A stretch of DNA of 14,088 nt. It comes from Gammaproteobacteria bacterium. GTDB lineage: Bacteria > Pseudomonadota > Gammaproteobacteria > UBA1113. Below the pieces are notes generated by a model. It ran no database searches, had not been told where the DNA came from, and saw nothing but the letters and a program-made list of their open reading frames with translations. Both the position numbers and the translations under genes were made by a program. Positions 1 to 5,286 of the stretch are shown here, piece by piece. Position 1 is the stretch's first letter. Every line of letters begins with the position of its first letter. The DNA is taken from NCBI GenBank assembly GCA_019752835.1, contig JAIELR010000191.1:1-14088 (forward strand), read 5' to 3'.

Positions 1-168
1 ATGTACAGGAAGTACACTCCGGCGGTTCGAGTCAACAGCGCCTAGCCGAAAACCGAATTGCTTTGAGTATATACCCTTCATGTTGGGCTTTTTGTGCTAT
101 TGAAAAGAAGCGCAAATAATGTTCATTTTAGCAGCCCTGCTCATAAAATGATAGTTTCATCTAAAATA

Positions 169-227
169 AAAAAAGCGAGCGAAGATCTCGTTTTTTCATA
201 AAAAACGAGATCTTCGCTCGCTTTTTT
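169..227. terminator. Perfect 28-bp inverted repeat, probable bidirectional terminator
   Basis: The arms at 169-196 and 200-227 are exact reverse complements separated by three bases (CAT). Each arm is an A6 run, a GC-rich core (GCGAGCGAAGATCTCG) and a T6 run. Transcripts from either strand would therefore form a long hairpin followed directly by six U residues, the form of an intrinsic terminator working in both directions. It would insulate the ATPase gene from whatever lies to the left. The arms are unusually long and exact for a plain terminator, so an origin as a dispersed palindromic repeat is also possible. Confidence 0.75.
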
Positions 228-235
228 GTTATACT
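227..235 (+). promoter_or_regulatory. Extended -10 promoter element for the ATPase gene
   Basis: The sequence TG-T-TATACT is a good extended -10 (TGnTATAAT type) just after the terminator hairpin, about 58 bases before the ATG at 294. No good -35 is visible, because the expected position lies within the right arm of the hairpin, but extended -10 promoters can work without one. Predicted transcription would start near 242. A dyad AGGGTATT/AATACCCT (236-243 and 254-261) lies at the predicted start and could be an operator or a leader hairpin. Confidence 0.45.
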
Positions 236-293
236 AGGGTATTGTCATGGCTAAATACCCTGTTTAGGTAGCCTCACCTCACGAGAGTATACA

Positions 294-1439
294 ATGTTTG
301 AAAGACTTTTTTCTCTTCCTTTAGATAGTCAACATAGCTATTTTATTTTTGGTCCTCGCGGTACTGGAAAAACCTCATGGCTGAGGGAAAAGCTCCCTAA
401 TGCTATCTATATTGACTTACTTGATGCTACTGATTATCGAGAGTTTCAAGCCTTACCGACGCGATTAGCAACGCGTATTCCTCCTGGTTATACAGGTTGG
501 GTTATTATTGATGAAATTCAAAAAGTACCCACGCTTTTAAATGAAGTTCATCGATTGATAGAGCTTTTTAAGTACAGATTTATCTTAACTGGCTCAAGTG
601 CCCGGAGCTTACGTCGGCAAGGTGTTAATTTGTTAGCAGGGCGGGCATTAATTAAACATATGCATCCTTTAACCTGCCAGGAAATAAAAGACAAATTTAA
701 TTTATTGTTTACGCTAGATTATGGCTGTTTACCGGCAGTATTTGGCCATGAGTACCCCAAACACTATTTAGAAAGCTATGTACAAACTTATTTACGTGAA
801 GAGGTTTTACAAGAAGGCTTGACTCGTAATATCAGTCTTTTTTCCCGTTTTCTGGAAATTGCCAGTTTTTCACAGGGGGAAGTCATTAACTATACGGCTA
901 TTGCGCGAGAAACGGGTAGTAATCGTCATACAATTTGTAATTTTTTCGATATTTTGGAAGATTTGCTCCTTGCTTATCGCTTACCGATTTTTACTAAACG
1001 CTCTAAGCGAGAAATGATTACGCATCCTAAATTTTACTATTTTGACACGGGTGTTTACCGTACTATTCGTCCTATGGGACTTCTTGATACGCCAGCTGAG
1101 GCGCAAGGCGCAGCATTAGAAACATTCTTTTTGCAAGAAATTAAAGCGTTAAATGATTATTTTGACTTAAAATATACAATTTCTTACTGGCGGACTCGCA
1201 CCCAACTAGAAGTCGATTTTATACTTTATGGTGAAAAAGGGTTTCACGCTTTTGAAATCAAACGCACCTCTAATGTTACAAAACAAGACTTAAAAGGGCT
1301 CCAAGCTTTTTTGGAAGATTATCCCGAGGCGCAAGCCTATTTATTATATGGTGGCAGCAAAACATATTGGGAAAACGATATTCAAGTTATTCCTTTTGTA
1401 GAAGTGCTTCCGCAATTGTTGAAATTCATTCAAGGGTAA
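294..1439 (+). CDS. ATP-binding protein, AAA_14 plus DUF4143 family
   Basis: This 381-residue protein has the usual length and layout of the archaeal-ATPase-like family found widely in bacteria. A Walker A motif GPRGTGKTS lies at residues 20-28, Walker B WVIIDEIQ at 69-76, and a sensor-like strand RFILTGS at 95-101. A helix-turn-helix-like segment follows (about 196-220). The C-terminal DUF4143 half contains E306-x-D308 and EIK (321-323), which resembles the PD-(D/E)XK nuclease-like core of that domain. The protein is expected to be cytosolic and to hydrolyse ATP. Its biological role is not established, although the family is frequent in accessory and mobile regions. A GAGAG ribosome-binding site lies at 283-287. 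An imperfect inverted repeat flanks the gene (55-79 and 1431-1457), and its right copy overlaps the stop codon. The family call is firm and the function unknown. Confidence 0.9.
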   Translation: MFERLFSLPLDSQHSYFIFGPRGTGKTSWLREKLPNAIYIDLLDATDYREFQALPTRLATRIPPGYTGWVIIDEIQKVPTLLNEVHRLIELFKYRFILTGSSARSLRRQGVNLLAGRALIKHMHPLTCQEIKDKFNLLFTLDYGCLPAVFGHEYPKHYLESYVQTYLREEVLQEGLTRNISLFSRFLEIASFSQGEVINYTAIARETGSNRHTICNFFDILEDLLLAYRLPIFTKRSKREMITHPKFYYFDTGVYRTIRPMGLLDTPAEAQGAALETFFLQEIKALNDYFDLKYTISYWRTRTQLEVDFILYGEKGFHAFEIKRTSNVTKQDLKGLQAFLEDYPEAQAYLLYGGSKTYWENDIQVIPFVEVLPQLLKFIQG

Positions 1440-1491
1440 TTATACTCAAAGCGATTGTTGCACCACTTATCATCAAGTAGGAGATAAAAAC

Positions 1492-1893
1492 ATGATAGAT
1501 CACACAGGTATTATTGTTAGCAATTTGAAAACCAGCATAAATTGGTACGAAGCAGCGCTTGCTTCAATAGGTTATGGTAAATTAATGGAGTTTTCCAAAG
1601 AGATTACCCAGACGACGGGTGTAGCGGGATTTGGCGAAACCAAAACCCATAAACCTGATTTCTGGTTAAGCGAAGCAACACAAAGCAAACCGGTGAATAC
1701 CCCAAGGCAACATATTGCATTTAGAGCAGAAAATCGAAAGCAAGTGGATGAGTTTTATCAAGCCGCAATAAAAGCAGGCGGCACGGACAACGGCGCGCCT
1801 GGTCCAAGACCGCATTACCATGCTAATTATTATGGTGCATTTGTGCTTGATTTAGATGGCCATAACATTGAGGTGGTTTGCCATAAATCCTAA
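1492..1893 (+). CDS. VOC family protein (glyoxalase/dioxygenase fold)
   Basis: This is a 133-residue single-domain protein of the vicinal oxygen chelate superfamily. It opens with the typical MIDHTGIIVSNL strand carrying His4. The second half has RQHIAF with His74, and a terminal DLDGHNIEVVCH with Glu127. His4, His74 and Glu127 are candidate metal ligands in the usual positions for this fold. The subfamily looks like the lactoylglutathione-lyase-related group of small cytosolic proteins, whose substrates are mostly unknown, so no reaction is assigned. A ribosome-binding site AGGAG sits 8-9 bases before the ATG. The gene lies 52 bases after the ATPase stop and 49 bases before the cyclase-family gene, so co-transcription is plausible, most clearly with the latter. 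Confidence 0.88.
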   Translation: MIDHTGIIVSNLKTSINWYEAALASIGYGKLMEFSKEITQTTGVAGFGETKTHKPDFWLSEATQSKPVNTPRQHIAFRAENRKQVDEFYQAAIKAGGTDNGAPGPRPHYHANYYGAFVLDLDGHNIEVVCHKS

Positions 1894-1942
1894 AATGATT
1901 AATTTTTTTGTGATAGAAGACAAGTGAAAAGAAGGGGCTCTC

Positions 1943-2632
1943 ATGCTTTTTCCTTATAAGATCATTGATCTTACGCACACCTTAGATGAACATGTCCCCA
2001 CATGGAGTGGGGAATGCGGGTTCCATCACGAATTGCAGTTGGATTATGCCGACTGCAAAACAGAGGTAAAATTTCGGGTTCAACACTTCAATATGCATGC
2101 AGGAATAGGCACGCATATGGATGCACCAGCGCATTGTATTCCAGGGGGCGCTACGATAGAGCAATTATCTGTTTCTGAATTGCTAGCGCCCTGTATTGTT
2201 ATTGATGTATCTAAAGAGGCTCATGAACGCTATAGCATTTCGTCACAAGACATACTGAACTTTGAAAATAAACACGGTTCTATCATTTCAGGTAGTTTTG
2301 TGATGTTCAGAACTGGATGGGCGCGTTTTTGGTCTGACCCGAAAAAATACCGAAACAATTATCTTTTCCCCTCAGTTTTAGCAGATGCAGCAGAAATGCT
2401 GATAAATCGAGGGGTCTGTGGTTTAGGGGTAGATACATTATCACCCGACAGGCCCGACGATGGCTTTCTAGTCCATCAATTGTTTTTGGGAGCGGGCAAA
2501 TATATAGTTGAAAATGTTGCTAGCTTAGAAAGCCTACCTCCGACCGGAAGCTTTATTCTTGCACTCCCCATCAAAGTCAAAGGAGCTACCGAAGCACCCA
2601 TTAGGTTGATTGGTTTTATAAAAGAGCCTTAG
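1943..2632 (+). CDS. Cyclase family protein, kynurenine-formamidase-like metal hydrolase
   Basis: The 229-residue length and sequence fit the cyclase/KynB-like family (PF04199 type), metal-dependent hydrolases acting on formamides, isatin and related amides. The signature region is GIGTHMDAPAH (54-64), giving His58, Asp60 and His64 as metal ligands. The classical motif is HxGTHxD, but here residue 54 is Gly, with a His two residues further upstream (His52). Other family blocks are VIDVS (86-90), FRTGWARFW (122-130), GVDTLSPD (162-169) and the C-terminal GATEAPIRLIGF (214-225). A purine-rich ribosome-binding site, AAGAAGGGG, sits about 7 bases before the ATG. Whether it cleaves N-formylkynurenine is unknown; no other kynurenine-pathway gene is in the window. 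Confidence 0.87.
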   Translation: MLFPYKIIDLTHTLDEHVPTWSGECGFHHELQLDYADCKTEVKFRVQHFNMHAGIGTHMDAPAHCIPGGATIEQLSVSELLAPCIVIDVSKEAHERYSISSQDILNFENKHGSIISGSFVMFRTGWARFWSDPKKYRNNYLFPSVLADAAEMLINRGVCGLGVDTLSPDRPDDGFLVHQLFLGAGKYIVENVASLESLPPTGSFILALPIKVKGATEAPIRLIGFIKEP

Positions 2633-2928
2633 TCCCATTCGCGATTCGCGAATTACGAATGGTTACGAAAATATTTTCTAACGTTGCTTGTTCAGGGTTC
2701 ATGAACAATGAACGACGCGCGATGGGTATAGAGAAGCGGCAGAAGCCTATCGGCTCTTTTAAAATAACCTATAATACGTCTTCCAAAATAAAAAATTATA
2801 AGTTATCATTAATCACTAACGCATTAATTAAAAATGTAATCGTACCGTAGTCTCAGATAGCGGTGTTACTCACTTTGACTAAAGACAAAAATGTCTTTGA
2901 CAACATATGTTTTATGTGGAATCATGAT
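2633..2928. other. Spacer with dyads and a dispersed 14-mer
   Basis: No gene is called. A 63-codon open frame at 2659-2850 has no ribosome-binding site and no recognisable domain. Just after the cyclase-family stop is a dyad CCATTCG/CGAATGG (2635-2641 and 2656-2662) enclosing the palindrome ATTCGCGAAT (2644-2653). It lacks a U-tract, so it is a weak terminator candidate. GCGATGGGTATAGA at 2719-2732 recurs exactly at 4812-4825. A perfect TATAAT occurs at 2770-2775 without a matching -35. The 3' end holds the candidate toxin-antitoxin operators. Confidence 0.5.
2875..2911 (+). promoter_or_regulatory. Candidate operator region of the toxin-antitoxin operon
   Basis: Two dyads lie 18-48 bases before the toxin ATG. 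The first is AAAGACA-AAAA-TGTCTTT (2881-2898), with seven-base perfect arms. The second is the 10-base palindrome AACATATGTT (2902-2911). TTGACT (2875-2880) and TTGACA (2897-2902) are both possible -35 boxes, though neither pairs with a clean -10. In type II systems the HTH antitoxin usually represses its own operon through such palindromes, so these are the natural candidates. Assignment of the actual promoter is uncertain. Confidence 0.45.
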
Positions 2929-3300
2929 ATGAAATGGAAAGTAATTTTTTATCCGGAGTTTGAGTTCGAATTTGACGTCTTAACGGCGGCTGTGCAGGAT
3001 GAATTGTTAGCTCATGCGACTTTACTGCAAGAGTTTGGTCCTTCATTGGGACGACCTCATGTAGACACGCTGAATAATTCAAAATATGCCAATATGAAAG
3101 AGATTCGATTTAAAGTAGATGGTGGAGTTTGGCGAATCGCATTTGCATTCGATCTTATGCGAGATGCGGTTGTGTTAGTTGCTGGCAATAAGTCAGGAAA
3201 AAGTGAAAGATTGTTTTATAAGCAATTGATCAAAAAAGCAGATCAACGATATGAGAAACATTTAAGTCTTTTGGAGATGGAAAATGCCTACATCAATTAA
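2929..3300 (+). CDS. HigB-like (RelE/ParE superfamily, Gp49-type) toxin
   Basis: This 123-residue protein resembles the phage-derived Gp49/HigB group of RelE-superfamily toxins, typically ribosome-dependent mRNA interferases. Diagnostic stretches are WKVIFYPEFEFEF near the N-terminus, GPSLGRPHVDTL in the middle, and KEIRFKVDGGVWRIAFAF followed by a VVLVAGNKSGK strand and loop. The ATG at 2929 was chosen because GTGGA lies about 8 bases upstream and the resulting N-terminus MKWKVIFYP fits the family. A longer frame from GTG 2863 would run through the probable operator. Its stop overlaps the antitoxin start by 17 bases, the toxin-first order of higBA modules. Function is inferred from family and context; catalytic residues in this group are not strictly conserved. 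Confidence 0.85.
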   Translation: MKWKVIFYPEFEFEFDVLTAAVQDELLAHATLLQEFGPSLGRPHVDTLNNSKYANMKEIRFKVDGGVWRIAFAFDLMRDAVVLVAGNKSGKSERLFYKQLIKKADQRYEKHLSLLEMENAYIN

Positions 3301-3619
3301 TGAAAAAATAAGCAAGCTGTCGCCTGAAAGGCAGCAAAAAGTGAAAAAACGTGCCTTAGAGTTAATCAAAGAAGAAGCTTCATTGCGTGAGTTACGAGAA
3401 ATGATGGCGATTACTCAAAAAGAAATGGCAGAGACTTTACATATTGGGCAAGAAGGCGTTTCACGAATTGAGAAACGCTCTGATATGCTGCTATCAACCT
3501 TGCGCAAGTATATTGAAGCCATTGGCGGTGACATTGATTTAGTGGTAAGTTTCCCTAATCGGCCATCAGTTATTTTGTCCAATTTTAGTGATTTGGATGC
3601 TAAAAATATTGACAGATAG
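3284..3619 (+). CDS. XRE-family (HigA-like) antitoxin
   Basis: This is a 111-residue DNA-binding antitoxin. Residues about 40-65 form a Cro/C1-type helix-turn-helix, with ITQKEMAETLHIGQEGVSRIE showing the classic T-Q-x-E-x-A spacing and the V-S-R-I-E recognition helix. The region before it is a charged helix, and the C-terminal tail (GGDIDLVVSFPNRP) is typical of antitoxins paired with Gp49-type toxins. A GGAG ribosome-binding site at 3273-3276 lies inside the toxin coding end, and the 17-base gene overlap implies translational coupling. It should neutralise the upstream toxin and repress the shared promoter. An AT-rich dyad after the gene (AAAATCA/TGATTTT, 3623-3651) could be a weak terminator. 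Confidence 0.87.
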   Translation: MPTSINEKISKLSPERQQKVKKRALELIKEEASLRELREMMAITQKEMAETLHIGQEGVSRIEKRSDMLLSTLRKYIEAIGGDIDLVVSFPNRPSVILSNFSDLDAKNIDR

Positions 3620-3794
3620 CAAAAAATCACTTTCATCCATCAAATGATTTTCTAATGAAGAACAAGCTAGTAAAAAATTTTTATTGCGATATTTGTGAAA
3701 AAAAATACACATTAAGTGAGCTATTCTAATTTTGTACTAATTTTATGCGTTGAGGCAAAAGAATAAAAATTAGTCCGATTGATCTTTTTTTCTG

Positions 3795-3844
3795 TTTCCG
3801 GATTCTTCCGGATTCTTCCAGGTACTTCCGGATACTTCCGGATT
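3795..3844 (+). repeat. Five tandem 10-bp repeats, consensus CTTCCGGATW
   Basis: Five head-to-tail units occupy 3795-3804, 3805-3814, 3815-3824, 3825-3834 and 3835-3844. Four contain the palindromic core TCCGGA. The first differs from consensus only at its first base, and the third is the divergent one (CTTCCAGGTA). The period is one DNA helical turn, so equivalent positions face the same side. The array lies about 65-114 bases upstream of the predicted start of the acetyltransferase transcript, a reasonable place for a cooperative protein-binding site. It could also be a simple slippage-prone repeat. Confidence 0.9.
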
Positions 3845-3896
3845 AGTCAGTAGTGCTCAAGAGATTGTTCGACCTTCAAGGAAATGAGGCGTTATC

Positions 3897-3902
3897 TATA
3901 AT
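3897..3902 (+). promoter_or_regulatory. Consensus -10 box for the GNAT gene
   Basis: This perfect TATAAT lies 69 bases before the acetyltransferase ATG. The best -35 at normal spacing is poor (TTCAAG at 3875-3880, 16-base spacer). A weak -35 with a perfect -10 and an upstream repeat array fits a promoter that needs an activator, but this is inference. Confidence 0.5.
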
Positions 3903-3971
3903 ATTTAAGCAGTTTTTTTTCTACGTCAGATAATGTAAAGTGGTTTTTTTTAACCGAAGGAGGACAACATC

Positions 3972-4616
3972 ATGGACTTACTAACTCCGGTTACCCTAAC
4001 GGGTGCTTATGCAACTTTAATACCACTCTCAATGACGCATTGCTCTGCTTTAACCGAGGGTACGAAAGATGGGGAATTATGGAATCTTTGGTATGCCACT
4101 GTTCCGTCACCGGAAAATATGGAAAATGAAATTCAACGGCGACTGGATTTGCATGCACAAGGTATTATGTTGCCCTTTACTGTTATTGATAATGCAACGC
4201 AACAGCCCATTGGCATGACAACATATTATAAAGTGGATGTTTTGAATAGGCGGTGCGATATTGGTTGGACATGGTATCGTAAAAGTGCGCAGAAAACAGC
4301 AATTAATACCGAATGCAAATTAATGTTGTTAACCCATGCATTTGAAACACTGAATTGTATCGCCGTTACATTGACAGCGAATGCCTTTAATCTTGATAGT
4401 CGTCGGGCTATTGAGCGGTTAGGAGCTAAATTAGATGGTATATTGCGTAATCTTCGCATTATGAAAAACGGTGTTATATGCGATTATTACCAATATAGTA
4501 TCATCAATAGTGAGTGGGTGGCAGTAAAAGCAAATTTGCAGTATAAATTGGGGCAATTCTTAAATCATCCAGATGAAAGCTTATCGATTACACCTGAAGG
4601 TGCAAATTACAAGTAA
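3972..4616 (+). CDS. GNAT family N-acetyltransferase (RimJ/RimL-like)
   Basis: This 214-residue protein matches the RimJ/RimL-type branch of the GNAT superfamily, which transfers acetyl groups from acetyl-CoA to protein N-termini or small amines. Visible blocks in order are the N-terminal L-x-G-x-x-x-x-L-x-P-L pattern (9-19), LPFTVID (67-73), IGMTTYY (80-86), the strand DIGWTWY (96-102), the segment QKTAINTECKLMLLTHAFE (107-125) in the acetyl-CoA-binding region, and SRRAIERLGAKLDGILRN (143-160). The closing DYYQYSIINSEW is also typical. The start is well fixed by AAGGAGGA at 3957-3964, 7 bases before the ATG. The substrate cannot be told from sequence. It appears to be transcribed alone from the promoter at about 3897. 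Confidence 0.9.
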   Translation: MDLLTPVTLTGAYATLIPLSMTHCSALTEGTKDGELWNLWYATVPSPENMENEIQRRLDLHAQGIMLPFTVIDNATQQPIGMTTYYKVDVLNRRCDIGWTWYRKSAQKTAINTECKLMLLTHAFETLNCIAVTLTANAFNLDSRRAIERLGAKLDGILRNLRIMKNGVICDYYQYSIINSEWVAVKANLQYKLGQFLNHPDESLSITPEGANYK

Positions 4617-4643
4617 TAGTAAAAAGTGACAAAAGATAGAAAA

Positions 4644-4760
4644 ATGACCGAAGCAGCATTGCATAGAGCCATTTTAGGACATTTTGTACAATATGGTAAC
4701 TTGGCGGAAAATCGTGCCGAATTATTTGAGGCAAAAATAAAGACGATTATTAAAGAGTAG
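4644..4760 (+). CDS. Possible 38-aa small protein or gene remnant
   Basis: An open frame from ATG 4644 to the TAG at 4758-4760 encodes a helical, charged peptide (MTEAALHRAILGHFVQYGNL... ending AKIKTIIKE). The frame is also open from GTG 4626. It has the balanced hydrophobic pattern of a real protein segment and resembles the first helices of an HTH-like domain. However, it lacks a convincing ribosome-binding site and matches no family I can name. It follows the acetyltransferase by 27 bases. A truncated gene remnant is as likely as a functional small protein. Confidence 0.25.
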   Translation: MTEAALHRAILGHFVQYGNLAENRAELFEAKIKTIIKE

Positions 4761-4789
4761 GCGCTGCCGAATATGGTATGCCTGAGATA

Positions 4790-4823
4790 TATACCCATCG
4801 CATCTTCAGGTGCGATGGGTATA
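4790..4823. repeat. 13-bp perfect inverted repeat upstream of the GlcG-like gene
   Basis: TATACCCATCGCA (4790-4802) and TGCGATGGGTATA (4811-4823) are exact reverse complements with an eight-base loop. No U-tract follows, so it is not an obvious terminator. The right arm plus GA recurs as GCGATGGGTATAGA at 2719-2732. CCTGA (4781-4785) could alternatively pair with TCAGG in the loop (4806-4810), allowing two competing structures. It lies 26 bases before the GlcG-like start and could be an operator, a leader hairpin or a copy of a dispersed palindromic repeat. Confidence 0.7.
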
Positions 4824-4848
4824 GACGTTGTAATGGAGAAAACACAAC

Positions 4849-5286
4849 ATGACTGAATCACAAACATTTACTAAAAAAAGCCTTTGCGCGGCAGTTGCGC
4901 AACAATTAATTATTGCAGCCATTGAGCGGGCAAAAGTTATCGGAAAGCCAATGGTGATTGCAATTGTTGATGAAAGCGGACAACTGAAAGCTTTTCATCG
5001 CATGGATGGTGCCGCGCTACTCAGTATCGACGTGGCTCAAAATAAAGCATACAGTGCTGTCGCCAATGCCTGGGGGCATGCGACCCATGAAATTTATGCT
5101 CATATCAGCAAAGATCCCGCGACACTTATTGGCATCCCACAAATTCCACGCTACACCGTTTTTGGCGGAGGTTATCCGATTCATATCGACGGAGAAATCG
5201 TAGGCGCTATCGGCATTAGCGGTGGCAATGTAGCGCAAGATAGAGACGTGGCCGAAGCGGCATTGGCTATTTTAACGACGAACTAA
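4849..5286 (+). CDS. GlcG/HbpS family protein (DUF336, haem-binding type)
   Basis: This 145-residue protein is the full length of the GlcG/HbpS-like family. Characteristic blocks are MVIAIVDESGQLKAFHRMDGA (about 35-55), the helix NKAYSAV (65-71), a PRYTVFGGGYPI loop (100-111) and GEIVGAIGISGGNVAQDRDVA (115-135). Members are small dimeric or oligomeric proteins; some bind or degrade haem and others accompany glycolate or propanediol operons. No export signal is visible, so a cytosolic location is likely. TGGAG at 4834-4838 is the ribosome-binding site, about 10 bases before the ATG. The 3' end overlaps the convergent orphan gene by 4 bases, leaving no room for a separate terminator. The substrate is unknown. 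Confidence 0.9.
   Translation: MTESQTFTKKSLCAAVAQQLIIAAIERAKVIGKPMVIAIVDESGQLKAFHRMDGAALLSIDVAQNKAYSAVANAWGHATHEIYAHISKDPATLIGIPQIPRYTVFGGGYPIHIDGEIVGAIGISGGNVAQDRDVAEAALAILTTN

Larger units (their letters stand above)
1..293. other. Leading gene-free region, with repeat and promoter elements
   Basis: No convincing gene is seen here. The first 60 bases look richer in G+C than the rest of the region and start with a short dyad (TGTAC, five bases, GTACA at 2-16). The 14-codon open frame at 1-45 is too short to call. The region then becomes AT-rich and carries a perfect 28-bp inverted repeat (169-227), an extended -10 (227-235) and a small dyad (236-261) in what would be the leader of the ATPase gene. 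Each of these is listed separately. Confidence 0.6.
3620..3971. other. 352-bp gene-free region, with tandem repeat and GNAT promoter
   Basis: No gene is supported. A 24-codon frame at 3655-3729 encodes a short peptide with a Cys-x2-Cys pair but has no ribosome-binding site. The left part is strongly AT-rich. The right part holds a five-unit 10-bp tandem repeat (3795-3844) and a TATAAT box (3897-3902), both listed separately. Confidence 0.55.

Noticed and set aside
1..45. 14-codon frame at the left edge as a gene end
   Set aside because: It is too short and begins at the window edge with no upstream context; the dyad TGTAC/GTACA suggests non-coding DNA.
2741..2765. AGCC-TATC-GGCT followed by CTTTT as a terminator
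   Set aside because: The stem is only four base pairs, too weak to support a call.
2659..2850. 63-codon open frame on the plus strand between the cyclase-family and toxin genes
   Set aside because: It has no ribosome-binding site and a composition unlike a folded protein, and it runs through a dyad and a repeated 14-mer.
2863..2928. N-terminal extension of the toxin from a GTG start
   Set aside because: It would translate through the candidate operator palindromes. The ATG at 2929 has a better ribosome-binding site and a family-like N-terminus.
3655..3729. 24-codon frame with a Cys-x2-Cys pair, like the beginning of a zinc ribbon
   Set aside because: It is too short to fold with only one Cys pair, has no ribosome-binding site, and lies in very AT-rich DNA.
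4607..4867. 86-codon minus-strand frame covering the spacer before the GlcG-like gene
   Set aside because: It runs antisense through the 4790-4823 hairpin and overlaps both neighbours. It looks like a chance frame of hydrophobic antisense codons.
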